A stretch of DNA of 64,000 bases from Echinometra lucunter. Taxonomy: Eukaryota; Echinodermata; Echinoidea; Camarodonta; Echinometridae. Each line of letters begins with the position of its first letter. The first letter of the stretch is position 1. Location of the stretch: NCBI GenBank assembly GCA_029962745.1, contig CM057157.1, positions 10,111,496 to 10,175,495 on the forward strand. The letters are read 5' to 3'. The position numbers were made by a program, and so were the translations under genes. The notes beneath the pieces were generated by a model. That model saw only the letters and a list, made by a program, of their open reading frames with translations, was not told the origin of the DNA and ran no database searches. Positions 31,764 to 45,761 of this stretch are shown one piece after another.

Positions 31764-34700
31764 CTAAGAGGAACCTCAGTAAGGGTAAGAGAGGGTGAAA
31801 GAGAGGGGGATAAAACTCACTGAGCTTATCCAGGAAGCTCAATATTTTCTTTGATTCGGAGGTTACGTGAGAAATTTGTTTCTGACGCATGCAACGGTTC
31901 CTGGAACTAAGAGATAGTAACATGATTTACAAGCTTCTACCCAGATTATGAAATTAGGTAAATGCTTCCAATACGATTGACCAGTACTTTGCACTCAACT
32001 GTGGGATCAAACTCTTTCTATCTTTTTGGTATAGCTTCTGCCATTTTTCATATTCTTGTATTTACCTAAATCAGTTCAGATCTCATGTAGATCTCTGCTT
32101 GACGGAAGCCAAGGATGAAATTTAGAGAAAGTATTACAAATATTTCTTCAGATTGGAAAGTTATGGAAATGCCCAATAAAAGTTTGGCCAGTTTCTTGTA
32201 TCCTAGATCTGGAGAAATTCTTCTCATTTATTCATAAACGTATTTTGGTAGTTTGGTAGCATTTCCAAATAATCAGTTCAGATCTTGGGAGGATCTCTGC
32301 TGGACCAAAACCCTTTACAGCCAGTTAACTGTTTTAATTAGAGGTCTTCTCACACATGCACTTAAGACTGCAGAATGACAGGTTTGATATCATCCTCACA
32401 ATCCAATAAATAACATAAGTTACGGGAGTTTGGGAGTTTTATATTTTTAAAACCCAGAGTATTTCTTCAGTCATTAAGCTTGTTCTGCCAAAATTAAAAA
32501 AATGACATAATTTATTTATCCCTCATTTAAGACATGTAAATGTCATGTATGTCATATGTAATATGTGCATTTTCCCAACTTCTCAAATCATTTATACAAT
32601 CATCATACAAGTATGCAGTGTATTATGGCAGCTTACAATAAACCTTTAAAACAAAGAGAAATCTTTCAGTTAACCAAAAACAATCATATGACATCAATGA
32701 AGTAAAGCATCACAAATGTAGTGAATTTCATTAATGCTAAATTGTATATTCTTCTTGGTCATCATGACATTCTACTAGTCATGGATAACCTTCAGTCTGA
32801 TCCTTCAGAATAAGATGACTCATAATACTCATATCTTTACCAAATTTCCCTCATTCTTCCTCCTCATCTTGTCGAATGCATTTATTGAGCATGATTTTAT
32901 TTCACTAGAACTAGCATTTTCCACAGACCCTAATCCAAGTTATGTTGGGCTTAGTATTCCACGGGTTATACCGCATGACAGATTCCAACACTATACAGCT
33001 TCCATACAGCTTGTAGAAGTGACAGTGAGCATGTATTCTATCACCAATCCAGGCTTAAGTGAGCAGTCATGTTAGATTAAACAGAGACATGGTACAAGTT
33101 CTGACTTCCAAGCTTCTAGTTTATCCATAAAAATCTCCTTGTCAGGGGGAGTTGGAAATAATCTACATGACTGTGTAGGGTTCTTTTACCTCATCAGAGA
33201 CAAAGTCAATCTCCAAACAAACGGAAATATATCCATTATATTGTGATGACTACTTGGTTAAGTGTTTAAGTTTCTTTCATGCATTGCATAATACTGTAAG
33301 ATTGTTAAAAGTTGGGATGAGTTATCTTCCATTAAACAATGATTTCATAGTTCAGTGAAACAGAGACAAAAATATTTCAAAAGACAGTGTATAAACATGT
33401 TTAGATTTTATAAATGTTTTATATTTTTGAGTTGTTGTTTTATGTAGTGGAAACTTGCCACAGGTTTCCCATACATGTCCATGGATCAATAATGAATATA
33501 CACTGTATGTATCTGAGACACTGCATAGAAACATTAAAATATAGCTGGCTTTGTCAGGGACTCTGGGAAAAAAACATTTTAAAAAACCCAGAAAAATGAA
33601 AATGCAAACCCTACATCTTTAGGCCATTGATCTTTGAGCCTTTTTTTTTCAATCTGCCATTCCCTTTTTACTCTCCCAGAATTAGCTCCATGGTGTAAAA
33701 ATAACCAAAAAGAAGGAAATTAAATTTACAATAATTTTACCAATTTTGCAAAAGCATCATGCATTACCTCAGTCCGCTTACCCCAAATCTAAGGATCGTT
33801 CTCTTTCCTCTACATTTATCTCTCATGCATGCACATCCTGAGTCATATCAAGTTTGTTGGGGAATAAAGCAGAATGTTTGATTGACAGTGATCTCATTAA
33901 ATCGTTCTGGTACGATTTACTACGAGGGATGTGGTAAACTAAGCAAAGGTTGAAGCGGGGTTTTTTGGATGGAAATGAAATCAGTCCTTTTGACAGTGAT
34001 AAATCATATCATGAATGTTGCTGATTTTCTAAGTCATTTCATCGGTGCAGGATTTTACCACGAAAGCACTTGCCTAACTCACTGACTGCTACCATCAGTC
34101 AGAAACGTCCAACATAGGGACATTTGGGAAGGTCAGTTAGAACTACATGTATGCATGTTTTCACTTTCTCTATTAAAGGCCCCCACCTCACTAGAAAGGC
34201 GATCATGGTGACCATGGCGACCTGTGAAAATTTTGCAAAGCGTGACAGAATCGCCCTCCTACTCCATTTTTGACATGCGCACTGATTATCTTGCTGTTGT
34301 GATGACGTCACAATACCAGCAAGGATGCGCGGATGACATGCGCAGAAACATAACTGAGGAAAAAATGTCTAGGGAACTGGCCTGAACGCATGTGCCATAG
34401 AAGCCGCTTTCAATGTGCTTGAAATACGCTTTATGCGTTGCTGGTCAGAGCTACGGGTATGTCATTTTTGATACGCTCTTAAGACGATTGTGGTGCTCTT
34501 GGCAACCTCGGCGCTCTTGCAACAGAAGTTTTGAACATGTTCAAAACTTGGTGGCGACAAGGGTGATGGTGGCGATCATTGGCGCTTGAGAAAGGCTCAA
34601 GATACGACAGAGAAGATTGACAAAGCTCAGGCCACGATCCACCACGCTTTGTCAGTTTTTGAGGATCGCAGCGAGATTGCCTTCTATTGAGATGGGGGTA

Positions 34701-36222
34701 TAACAGTACAGTTGGAATTATTGGGATTTAGCTTCTGTACCTGCAGGATAGCAATATGGGGGCCCAAACTTGTCAAGTCAAAACACTCATATTATCGGTG
34801 CAATTGTAACTGAGTTTCAGTTTGAGTTTCTGGGGTGCTGTCATATGGGGCCCAGGAAGAACGGACAACAGTCTTGCCGAGTCTTAACAATAACACGAGC
34901 AACAAGAAAGCAATGGTAATCATCAAGGTTCAGTATTACTTTCTGTAGCATGTTGATTTGGGGGCCCAGGAAAAGTGGGCGTAGACTTGTAGACCTGGGG
35001 AAGAGAGTAAAGGGTGAGATATGGAGGGTAACACAAGGGGGTCATGTCAAGTCAATACGAAGAGGAAAATGATGATGAAGGGTTTCAAAGGGGTGAAAAT
35101 AGGGGGAACAGAGAGGAAAGTGTATGGATTTGTCACTACCATACATGAAAATATACATATATGACTGCACAATGAACAACAAAGGAGAAAGAATTTGCAC
35201 GTCAAAAAATTAAAACTTCATGTGGATACCGATGAAGATTAAGTACAAGAATAGAATACTAACAACACCTCTTGACAATGAAACCCCACACAGCAACAGA
35301 AGAGTATTAAATGTCACCCTTCAAATATAAAGAAGGTTCAGTTATTTCAGTAATGATATGAAAAATGAGAATTTGGTTTACTAATAATAGATGAAACCCT
35401 GAGAATGAAGTGCACACTGAAAATGTTTGGCCTAATGCAATTATGTACACACAAGGCTCCGATAGCAGTTAACATTTGCACTCCCTAATCTTTTTAAAGT
35501 CGACTGCTCTGTAACACGGATATCCAAATAGATTTCTGAAGGAGATTCCCCAAAATTCTTTTCCTAAACATCAGAAACTTAATTGCAGCTCCGCTTCACA
35601 AGTCTTGAATCATTTACAAGGGAAATTCCCCGCTTGCAAAACATCTGATAAATTTCCCCGACTTTGGGCAATGGGGACCACACTTGAAGATTGTGATAGG
35701 GTAACAGTCACTAACAGAATGAAAAGGTGTGTTTAGGCTGAACAGAGAAACAAAGTTCATGTTCTGAGTTCAGAATCAGGGTTAGTTCAAGCATGTACCA
35801 GTACAGGTACATCAGATCAAGAAGCTTCAAGGCACTTGAAGAAACTTCTGTTTGAAGCTCCTTGATCAGATTAAGGGGAAAATGTTAGAGTGCACCTGTT
35901 GAACAAAGTGAAAATGTCTTCTTTTGCCTCAGATCGCTATCTCTATGAAAGAGCTTGATAAACTTTGCAAGATAATAAGAAATCAGAGAGGGTCATTTAG
36001 AAGAATATCATAGAAAATATGAACAACCATGAAGTCATGCATGCATAATAGGCTTCACAACCTATGCAGCAGAAAACCACTTTTTAAAAAAGAACCCATA
36101 TGACTTTTTAGAATGCTGTGCTTCTTTTTTTACATGTATCTTAAAACACACACAAATAAGGAATACACATGTATGTAGGTCTTCTTAGGTATCACTCACT
36201 ATTTATTAAGTACCACACTCTA
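31764..36222. other. Non-coding stretch; one MITE
   Basis: No convincing exon is seen on either strand apart from a rejected candidate at 31821-31900. Sequence near 32855-33000 and 62095-62190 shares GAGCATGATTT...ATTTTCCAnAGACC...GAGTTAT-like text, an old dispersed repeat. The MITE at 34178-34700 is listed separately. Confidence 0.6.
34178..34700. mobile_element. MITE with CCCCCACCTCACTAGAAAGGC ends
   Basis: The left end CCCCCACCTCACTAGAAAGG (from 34180) is inverted relative to GATTGCCTTCTATTGAGATG (34675-34694). The interior is unusually GC- and CpG-rich compared with its flanks, with repeated GGCGATC/GATCG-type words and a TGACGTCA site near 34304-34311. Confidence 0.7.
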
Positions 36223-36455
36223 ATTTCTGCGGAGTCAAATTTGACTCGGAATGGCGTCAGCTGGAAGTCAACTCTATTCAGATTTCCGAATTAATGTGAC
36301 TTGGAATAGTGCGGCGTCAACTGAGAATCGACTAAATTCGAGTCAAAGTAACTCCATTCCGAGTCAAATTAATTCGGAAATGGAGTCACTTGAACTCCGA
36401 ATAAAGTTGACTACCAGCTGTCTCCATTTCGAGTCAAATTTGACTTCGCAGAAAT
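36223..36455. mobile_element. Fold-back MITE (233 bp)
   Basis: The arms at 36223-36248 and 36430-36455 are inverted with 25 of 26 matches, and pairing continues with mismatches (CAGCTGG/CCAGCTG, ATTCGGA/TTCCGAAT) almost to the centre. The word GAGTCAA/TTGACTC recurs throughout. Transcripts would form a long hairpin. Confidence 0.85.
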
Positions 36456-38879
36456 AAGAGGGTATGAGGAAAAAAAAAAACCCCACAATTTTTGTCTGTG
36501 GTTTGCTGTTTCATGTCTGACTAAGTCTTTAGGAAAGACGGTGGGATGTTAGCTTGGAACGCCCCACATTACTAGATTGAAAGCCCACAAGACAGACAGC
36601 CCAAAGACCAACAGAAAAAGAGGATACCTTCATACATGTACTATTAAAGTGACTATGAAGTTGCAAGCTCTCATGGTCTAGTAGGTTCTAGCTATTTAAG
36701 ATTGGTAGTTGAGGATGTGCCACCAATAATAATAATAAAACAGATATATAAATATATAAACAAATAAATAGATATCAAATAAATGAACTAATTAATCAAT
36801 TAATTGATAAATGAATGAATGAATGAATAAAAAAATAAATACATAAATAAATAAACAAATAAATAAATAAACAAATAAATAAATAAGTGGTAAATACATA
36901 CAGAAATAAATGAATAAAATAAATAAAGATACAAAATTTAAAAATTCCATAAGAAGAAAGAGCAATTATTGAGCACAAATTACAGGCAATTAATGATTAA
37001 TCATCTCAAGATTCAGGATGAGAACTTTCAATGTACTGGAGAAAAAAAAAAGAGAACTGCAGGCAGATACATAATTAAAAAACCATCTTAGACTGGGGCC
37101 GGGTCTAATCTCTGACTGAAAACTATCTATTAAATTGCTCAAGAAAATTGTGTTCTTAAAAAGCATCATTACATGTCCATAAAGTTTAATTTCCCCCCCA
37201 ATAAACTTGTTAATAATAATTTTTAAGTGGGTACATTAATCCCAGACAGCCCAATAATCCTATATACAAATCAGGAAATGCAGTTTCCCCCGGAGGCTGC
37301 AATGAAACATGATGAAGCATTCATGTCCTGAAAGAATTAGTTGAAAATAACAGAAAAATACAGGGTACATGATATTTCCATCCCAGGCCAGTGCTTAACG
37401 TGATGACTAGCAAGCGATGACAGGCCTCTTCTAAACAAGATCTCATGGAATCCACTATAGTTTGTAAGCAGCCGATTTAACAAATTCTCAAACTAAGATG
37501 AAACATGTGTATGAGTACTTGTATTTGTACTCAAAAACCCGGAAACCAACCATAATTTGGAATGAAAAACTGTTAGTAAGATGCAAACCGTGATTTTATT
37601 ACCAGTATTTTTTTGTCTCAGAGATAAATAAGAGGACCGATTTGCTCGAGTTAAAAAAAAAAATACACAAAGTGTCCGGTCCAGTGAGCTTGCGCACTCC
37701 TTGCATCTAGTTTGTGCAACCGACCCTTTTATATTTTTTCAAACACTGGTTCACATTTCTAATATTTAAAAAATACTTCCTGTGGATATTATACTTTGAA
37801 ACTTTCAGACTGGTATTTCTACACTATAACCCTTATGTTTATCCCATTTTCAAGTAGCAAAATGATTTTTTTTAAATTATAAAAATGTTAACAAATGCCT
37901 TTAAGCAAGATCTCTTGGAATCCATTTTATAAATCCCTACATATTTGTAAAGATGATCATGGGGAGTAAAATTATAGGTGATAGTAAAAAAATGATTTTC
38001 GAAGGTCTCAAATTATGTAATTACACTGTATATGTACATGTAGTTGGTATTTATCTAGACATTTTCCCCTTTTCACACTAGGCTTATACATCATGGTTCT
38101 CGCTAGTACATAACACCCATGGTTCCAATACCATGCGTAAAGGGTTTCAGACAAGGAAGAACCATGTGTGAAACTGCTGCACCATGCGTGGCAACAAGGG
38201 TAAAAAAATATTGGAGTATGTATTCCTAACAATAATGATAAATGCCACATATTGTTTTGCTTTCTGGCAATGTATTTTTACTTTTATGCCGTTAGTAGAC
38301 AACTCCTGCTTACCAAGAAGTATTTTTCATCCTTTTACTATTATAATAGCATATACTGCCACTGCATCTAACTTTAGGTGTTATTCCGTAAACTTCCAAA
38401 ACTTCCACGCTTTGCGCAGAGGGGGGACCGTGTGTGGATTTTTTTCTAGTGAGAACCCTGCTATACATGTACTTATTTTATCAGTGTTTGTCCATTTGAT
38501 CCCTATGAGTTCATTACTTTGATTTCCACAAGGTGGACCTTCAAGAAGCAGCAGTGCTCTTCCAAATGGCTCTGTATCTGTCTATTCTCTCTCGCATTCT
38601 GAATCTCCATCATTCCGTCAGCCTATCCGATCCCCACACCTCCTCTCCCCTATCCTTCTTGAACTAATATACAATACATTGTACACAAATGAGTTATGAC
38701 TTTGCTGAATGGATCACACCGTTTTGACTATATTTACGTCCATTCCCCTTGAAGGTGATGAAATATCTATCAAAATGTCTGGGGTATGAAGATTCTCATA
38801 AACACTAACACCTATTGAATTAATTCTCTTAAAAATAACAACTGTGGGTGATTTTTTATCCCACTAAATATCTTTATGT
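36456..38879. other. Non-coding stretch with AAAT-rich tract
   Basis: A degenerate (AAAT)n tract lies at about 36730-36935. Nothing else is recognised except an open segment at 38534-38667, reported as a finding. Confidence 0.55.
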
Positions 38880-39050
38880 CCGCATCAGGACAACTCCCTG
38901 GGGACAGGGGGAGTTGCCCTTGGGGAGTTGTCATCCGGGGAAAGGTGTCCTCCAGGGAGAGTTGCCCTCGAGGGAGCTGTCCTCCAGGGGGAGTTGTCAG
39001 GTGGCAATCGTATGGGGGGGGGGGAGTTGTCCTAGAACCCTATATGTCAT
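38880..39050 (+). repeat. Imperfect tandem GGGAGTTGTCCT motifs
   Basis: About eight copies of a ~15-20-bp motif built on GGGAGTTGtCCTCCaG run through this stretch and end in a G run. A C-rich run follows (about 39067-39078) before GCAGACTTGGGGGG. The G-rich strand could form quadruplexes. Confidence 0.75.
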
Positions 39051-39119
39051 ATATACTCTTAGAAAACACAATGATACCCCCCCCCCCCTTTTAAGCAGAC
39101 TTGGGGGGGGCAACAACTA

Positions 39120-42100
39120 AGTTCTTGAAAAAAAAAATCTAGGCATTCTCTTCAACTTTTTCCTAAAATGCAGGCCAAACTGGTATCAGAGGAAAGAGAC
39201 TGGACCTTTATCAGTCTACTAGTATATTGTTCAAAGTAACTTTTGGAAAGCAAAGGAACCAAAGATATCATTTGCAATAAATAAAAGCCCTTTACAACTA
39301 GAGATTTAGACTAATATTGATCAATTCACAAAAGGATATAGGAGGAAACACTTGCTTTCAACTCAAAATGACTCAATCATGTTTGTGGGCAGAAGGGAAT
39401 TTTGAAGATCCGTAGCATTGTAGCTAAAATTATGTAACTGTCCATCCTACCTCTTATTTCTTTAACATGAGCCTGACATATTTCTAAAAAAACTAATTCA
39501 ATTATATATGGAAGGAATGTTAGTGTATTGTAAAGTGAGAACCCGAAAGCCAGAACTGAATAATAGCCCTTTTAAATGGAAATAGCTTGTAACGAGTATG
39601 TTTTGTAGTCCCCATGATTGTCACCACAATCAAAATGGATCAACAAAATAATTTGAGTAAATTGATACTTTTAGGTTGTACCTGATACCATCTCTTAAAT
39701 TTGAATTATCCCGTTCTTTTCATCATCAGGCAAGAATAAAATAATGATAATAATCGAACGAAACGAAACGAAACGAAATCGCGATTAGAAAATCAGTTTT
39801 ATCTATCCCATCATTCTTTGCGCGTGTGCGTTCAATGCAGTGTATGCAGAGTGTGTTACGTTAAGAGATGCATGCAGTGTATAGCATGGACGCACTGCAT
39901 GTTATCTTGGAGCTGGTGATCCCGTGTAGTAAATAAATGCTTTGTATGATAGTACACAATCATTTATTATTTAATTATAAGTTTGTTGCTGTACTTTCTG
40001 TAGCCCTTTTACTGTCGATGTGTATTTTGCCCCGTCCAGTAGATCGTGATTAATAGTCTGTAGGCTCTCTGGCCTGTTTCTGTTGTTTCCTCGTGTGTGT
40101 GAATGGTAAAAAAAAAAATAGAAATTCTAATCTCTTTTCTAATTCTAATCTCGCTTTTTTCCCATGTGTGAACAGTGGCTATAAAATCAAAATTTAAATC
40201 GCAATTCGAATCGCGATTCAAATTTCGATTTCTTATGTGTGTGAGTGTGCCTAATGTTATGACTTATTATATTTTGATATAAAAAGTTTCTTGATAACCA
40301 TGATGAATAATTCATATTGACTTTAACGACCTTTCCTAACTGTAAGAAACATTTTGTTCAAACATTTCCACTGATATGAACATACAGCCACAAAATCTTT
40401 ATCAATTTCTTTCAGAGGGTACTACAAAAATTATGCTAAAATGCATTAAAATCTGTTCAATTAGCTGTTTTAAACAAATGAATCAGGACTTGCTCTGGAT
40501 ATATTGCAGTTCACTCCAATCTCAAAATATAGACTAATCTTTTAAATCTTATAGCATAACGATTAAAATGCCCACTCCCTGATAAAACGTCTCCATGAAA
40601 ACTTTAGAGTGCTCCAAATTCTTGCAAATCTCTTTAAGCTCTAAGTGAGAAGGCAGCAAGTCCTTGATGGAAATTAAAATTTAAGTGCAATTCTAGTCAT
40701 AATGATTTTCTAAGGAGATCTTCTTGATACTTGATTTCCTTTCAAATGTGAGAGAATTATCGAGATAAGCGGAGCATTTCACGGGATGATGACGCAAATG
40801 AGCCTCTACTTAATTCACTCATTTGGGGGTGTCTGCTCATGGGGTATAATGTCATAAAAACTCTCAAAATTTTTAAAAATTACTAATGATCTAGACGAAA
40901 AAATATTTAGAGTATCCATGAGCATGCAGTTGTCAGCCTTTCTCTTTTGAATGAATTTGAATGTCATGTGCACAAGTGAACGTAAAAATCTGTAAGCAGA
41001 GATAAGGTGTAATTTACGATTTACGTGAATTTCTGAAATGTCCCCCAAATTTTATCATTCAAATATAGACAAAATTCCTCATCTCAGGAAGTAAAGAGCT
41101 GCCCATTTTAAAATTGATTTTTTTTTTTTTTTAGTTTAGTCAACTACATGTACCACTGAATGAAGAAATGGTTATTTATCACAAGTGAATGAGCAATAAA
41201 AACAAAAATATACTTAATACAGGTGTATGTCATTCTTCCCTGCATGCTGATGTTATGAAAATTATTCTCTATTTTGTAGCTGGTTATAAATTTCACTTTT
41301 TCTGATGTACATCATATTATGTTTTCACGGAATTTTGAACATTCTTTTGGTATCTTGCAAACATCATGTGCTGCTAGCAAAAAGCCATAAAATCAACATT
41401 AAAGTGGAGGACTTAAAATCTTAGATTGTTTCCTCCTCAGTCATGAGAATGGGTTCAGATTAATACTTTCTTTTTGAAATAATGAATAATGATGATAATG
41501 ATAATATCTGCATTACTGCAACAGTATTACTCCCAATAAACATGCAACTAGGAAAGCAATCTTTTGTTTGGAGCCATAACGATTTCTTTCCCATAGTTAC
41601 ATGTTTATTGGGGGTAATAACTGTTTCAATCATTCAGATAACAGACTGATGAATGATTTTGTCATTTTCACAAGCCTTCCTGTATCCTAGCAATCCCAGC
41701 ACAGTCATTAGGAAGGAATGGAGTTGTAGTTCTGACCAAAATGTTCTACAATGTTTAAGTAGATAAAACATAAGTAAAAAAAACAAGAATTTTTAGCAAA
41801 AGGTTACATGTACAATTGCAAGGCATACATGTACATGTATCTTGTTAATGTGTTATCTCATCATTCATCATCATTATCAAGTTCTTCATTAATATCAGGC
41901 AAAGCTGAGTACATATCTATAGAAAATTAACAATATAAATTTAGAATTTTATAATTATTTTCATTATCGCCATTTTCAAAAGAAAATATTAATCTCAACC
42001 TATTCTCATGACTTAGGAGGAAACAAGTTTCTTAAGCAAAAAATCTGTTCTGCTTATCACAGGGAAGGGGATAGTGATCCCGAAATCGAAACGCTCGCAG

Positions 42101-45100
42101 AGGAAAAAACAAGGAAGCAGCTGTCAACGGAGTTTACAGCTCGACAGTGTCTCCCATTGCATCATGGTAAACTTGGGAAAGTAATGTCGGACTTCCCCAG
42201 ACTCTCATAAAACTTGAAGAGTGGCACTCTTGTGGGAGAGGGAATTTTTACTCACAATGCTACTATTTGCGGCAAGGTTTCACAGAAATCAGAACATATC
42301 TCCCTTCCAGTACTACACAGAATGCTTGAATACTTAATAGTTTAGGAAATCTTGCTCACTTTTGGTAAACAGCCCATCTTTCACTGAACAACCTGTACCT
42401 GCTCTTTCTTGTTTGTGGAGATGAAGGAGTCTTTTTTCAAACTTTGAAACAGAAAAAGAGATGATCATGGAAGCATAAATGATGAATTTCATAGAAATCT
42501 CTTCATCTCTTGCTTTCACAAGTTCCTCAAAATCAAACAAATAAAGTATCTGAAAAACTTTCTTCTCTCTCAGGAGATGTCACATGTCTTCCCCCAACAC
42601 CTTGTTTTAATTTCATGGAAAGAAGGAACTTTGTTTTTAAACATGATGTGAAAACTACACATAAGAATTGGGTTACAGATTTAAATGAGAGGGTGAATGA
42701 GAGTAAGAATATGTAGTGACAGTGAGAGAAACATCAGCAAAACAGAATTATTCCTCTCTCATTCTATTTCTATATAAAGTCCTATTGTTACATTTTCAAA
42801 AACTTTGAAGGTCCCTATTATTTCAAATGAAAAGTATTTAAGCTAAAGTCCCCGTAAAGGAAAAATATGTAAACTTTTGCCTCAGACAACACCGACATTG
42901 TATGTTGGCTTTACATTGGCATAAGTTCATATCATTCAGGGTTTCTTGCTGCTGATTGCTTGTTCTACCCAGATTTAGAAAGACTGTTGCTGATGAAATA
43001 TATTTTCAAAAAAGATAAACAGTTCAATCTCCAGCTCCTTGAAAGTCTAGTAAGATACATGCAGGAAAAAATATATGGTATAAATTAACAGTCTCCCTCA
43101 CAGGCTATGAGAATAACATTTTGATGCCAAGCTACATGTTTTCCCTGGTGCCCCTACAAAGTTCATGATTTAACGTAACATGAAAGTGACAAAGGTTTAC
43201 TCATCCAGTCACGTATCTAAAAAGAGATACTTAATTTCAATTCTGGCAACCCCAGTGTCTGACACGTCAGTAGGAAACAACAGGTGTGATCCTGTACTGG
43301 AAATGACCTATGGTACCAAATGAATTATCACTGATTAAATTTATGCAGTTGTAATGGAGGGAAGCCTCCATGTACAGATAGGTCTACATATATGATTCAA
43401 TCCCTTTTGAGGCCCTATCAGACCATGAATTGAGCTGATCATTCATGCTAGCCTTAAAATTTGTTGATATCATATCTATATCACAGAAGAATAGAACCAA
43501 AATACAAGGTAAACATACTATAGTACAGTAAATCCTAGAAAGTTTGACAAAAAAGAAGAAAACAGATTCATTTGACAGAGTATTACCCAGTCCATTGCTT
43601 GTTTGGGTTGAATGGCAGATTATTCATTCATTCTGTAATGCAACTTAAAAGTTGGAATGATACATGGTACAGATAAAATAACATATAACATGGCTTTTAG
43701 CAACGTAAAAAGGTTGGTGACATATCTTAATGAAATAACGGGCTTTCTAGTACCACCATGTCTTCAGACATACATCAATTACATGGGACAAGTTTGTAAT
43801 CAAAGTTACCTTTTGTTCATGGCAAGTATTCCTTGAAGTTTTTTTTTTAACCCTTGTTTTATGATCCTATTTCTTGAACTTATGTTTACGAAGAGTGTTA
43901 AGTTTTTCTTTGCCCCTCCCCCCCCCAAAAAAAATACAAACAAAAGTTACATGTAGGAAGAGGGGTATTCCAATAAGGAAACAGTGTGAGTCAAATCTGA
44001 AACCTTACAGTTGTTCTGAATTTGATAGTATCATATCTGCTGAGGTGAGCTTTGAATAACTTTCAAGTGCATACATGAGAGAAGTTAACCCACTGGGAAA
44101 AAAGGCTCATTTCAAAGATATAATTTCTCTTGTTAATGCTCAGCGTGCTTCATTAAACTTTTAGAGTAAATTGCTCAAAAAATCTAACAATGTGAAGATT
44201 AATTTTCTTCGTGTTAAGGTTTTGGTTTTCAGTGAGAAAGCCAATTAACACTTTGAAACCACACTGGCAGTCTCTAGGAACTACAAGTTGCAGTTTCTCT
44301 TGAAGTTGTTTCAAAGGAAATTGTTTGTGGCGATATTGCTAATGAATAAGAAGTGTTAGACTTTCATTGCATAACCTGTGATTTACACCACAGGTTTCAC
44401 ACATAGTACCACAAAGTCAGCTCTCATACACAGTGCAATATTGTGCATATATCAATAAAGGAAAAGCAAGCATCCAAGTCTATTTTCTCAGCTAACAATA
44501 ACATTAAAGACAGTATAAAATCCTTTGTCAGAGTAAAAAAAAAGGTGTCCTAAATGATTCAAAGTAATATTTGTACTTCAAGATTGGTTGACTGAGAGAA
44601 TTTCACTGAGAGTTTCTGATCAATCTGAACTTAAGAGAGCTATGTGTATGTGGGGGGGGGGGGGAGGGGAATCATTATGACATGTATCTGAAATGCTTTT
44701 TAGTGGATCCCTCTATTTCCACAGAATCTAAGAATTTCTTTTAATGATTTATTTATATGTACATGTATACTTATCAAGAAAAGAAAAAAAAAAGAAAATG
44801 TATATATTTTATTTAATATTTTTCTGTAATCATACCTATGCTATGTCATTGTATTTCTTTTCTTTCTGTTGGAAATATGAATTTAAATCTGAATTTGAAA
44901 TTCGCATTTAATACTGTTTACTAAAGATTCCTTACAATGTAATTTCCGACTGCACTTGTGTGCTTTAGAACATGAAATTGTTTGTGTTGAGCATTTTAGA
45001 CCATTTCCATTTCACACCGATCTTCCACAGTATCTCTTCCTTCAGGAATTTTTGGCAAGCAGTATCGTGTTTACATGTATTCTCCAAGATCTATTTACAA

Positions 45101-45420
45101 CATGGTTTTTGCCAGTGGCTTACCTAAAAACCTCATTCCGCAAATAATCCTTAGCAGCCAATTTACATTATTACTGTGGTTATAAAATCATTCAACTACA
45201 ATGTAATGAGTACTTACATTGGAGAATGGCTTTTTAGATCATATAAAGCTGGCAATGCACAAGGCATTAAACCAGGGGAATAAAGTCATAATTTCAAAGG
45301 ACAAAAAAAAAAAAAAAGAAGGGATTTTGCAAACTTACTTGCCAAAATGATTAAATTGTAAATGCCTGAATACATAGTATGAAACTTTGTGATTTTATGA
45401 ATACTCCATATATAATGTTC
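39120..45420. other. Non-coding stretch, few features
   Basis: A short (CGAAA)n run lies at 39756-39777 and a G run near 44651-44663. Possible exons at 42063-42166 (plus) and 42399-42549 (minus) are reported as findings only. The rest is AT-rich with no recognised element. Confidence 0.55.
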
Positions 45421-45422
45421 TA

Positions 45423-45500
<78 letters not shown>
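45423..45500 (+). repeat. (CT)n microsatellite
   Basis: About 78 bp of CT dinucleotides carry occasional TTT interruptions. The Arg/Glu-rich minus-strand open frame here is an artefact. Confidence 0.95.
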
Positions 45501-45504
<4 letters not shown>

Positions 45505-45761
45505 ATATGCAGAATTCAAAGTAATGAAATAGAATGAAATAAAATCATATTCAATTGTCATTCTATAATATGTTTTTCTTTCAAGCTATCAAAATTATTA
45601 GCTGAACTTTCTCTTTAAAATATCATCATTTGATTGAGATTTAGTTCTAAAATTGCTCCTTTTCTATGTAAAAGCACAGTTTAGAATTCTGTACATATAC
45701 TGCAAATACCCAAATATACATGTATATTCCATAGTGAACCTAATACATGTGCAGGGTGATG

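Noticed and set aside
31821..31900. Possible minus-strand exon (NRCMRQKQISHVTSESKKIL..., donor GTGAGT)
   Set aside because: It has good splice sites but ends in phase 1, while the next exon (31763) needs phase 0, and the implied intron would be only 57 bases. Left out of the gene model.
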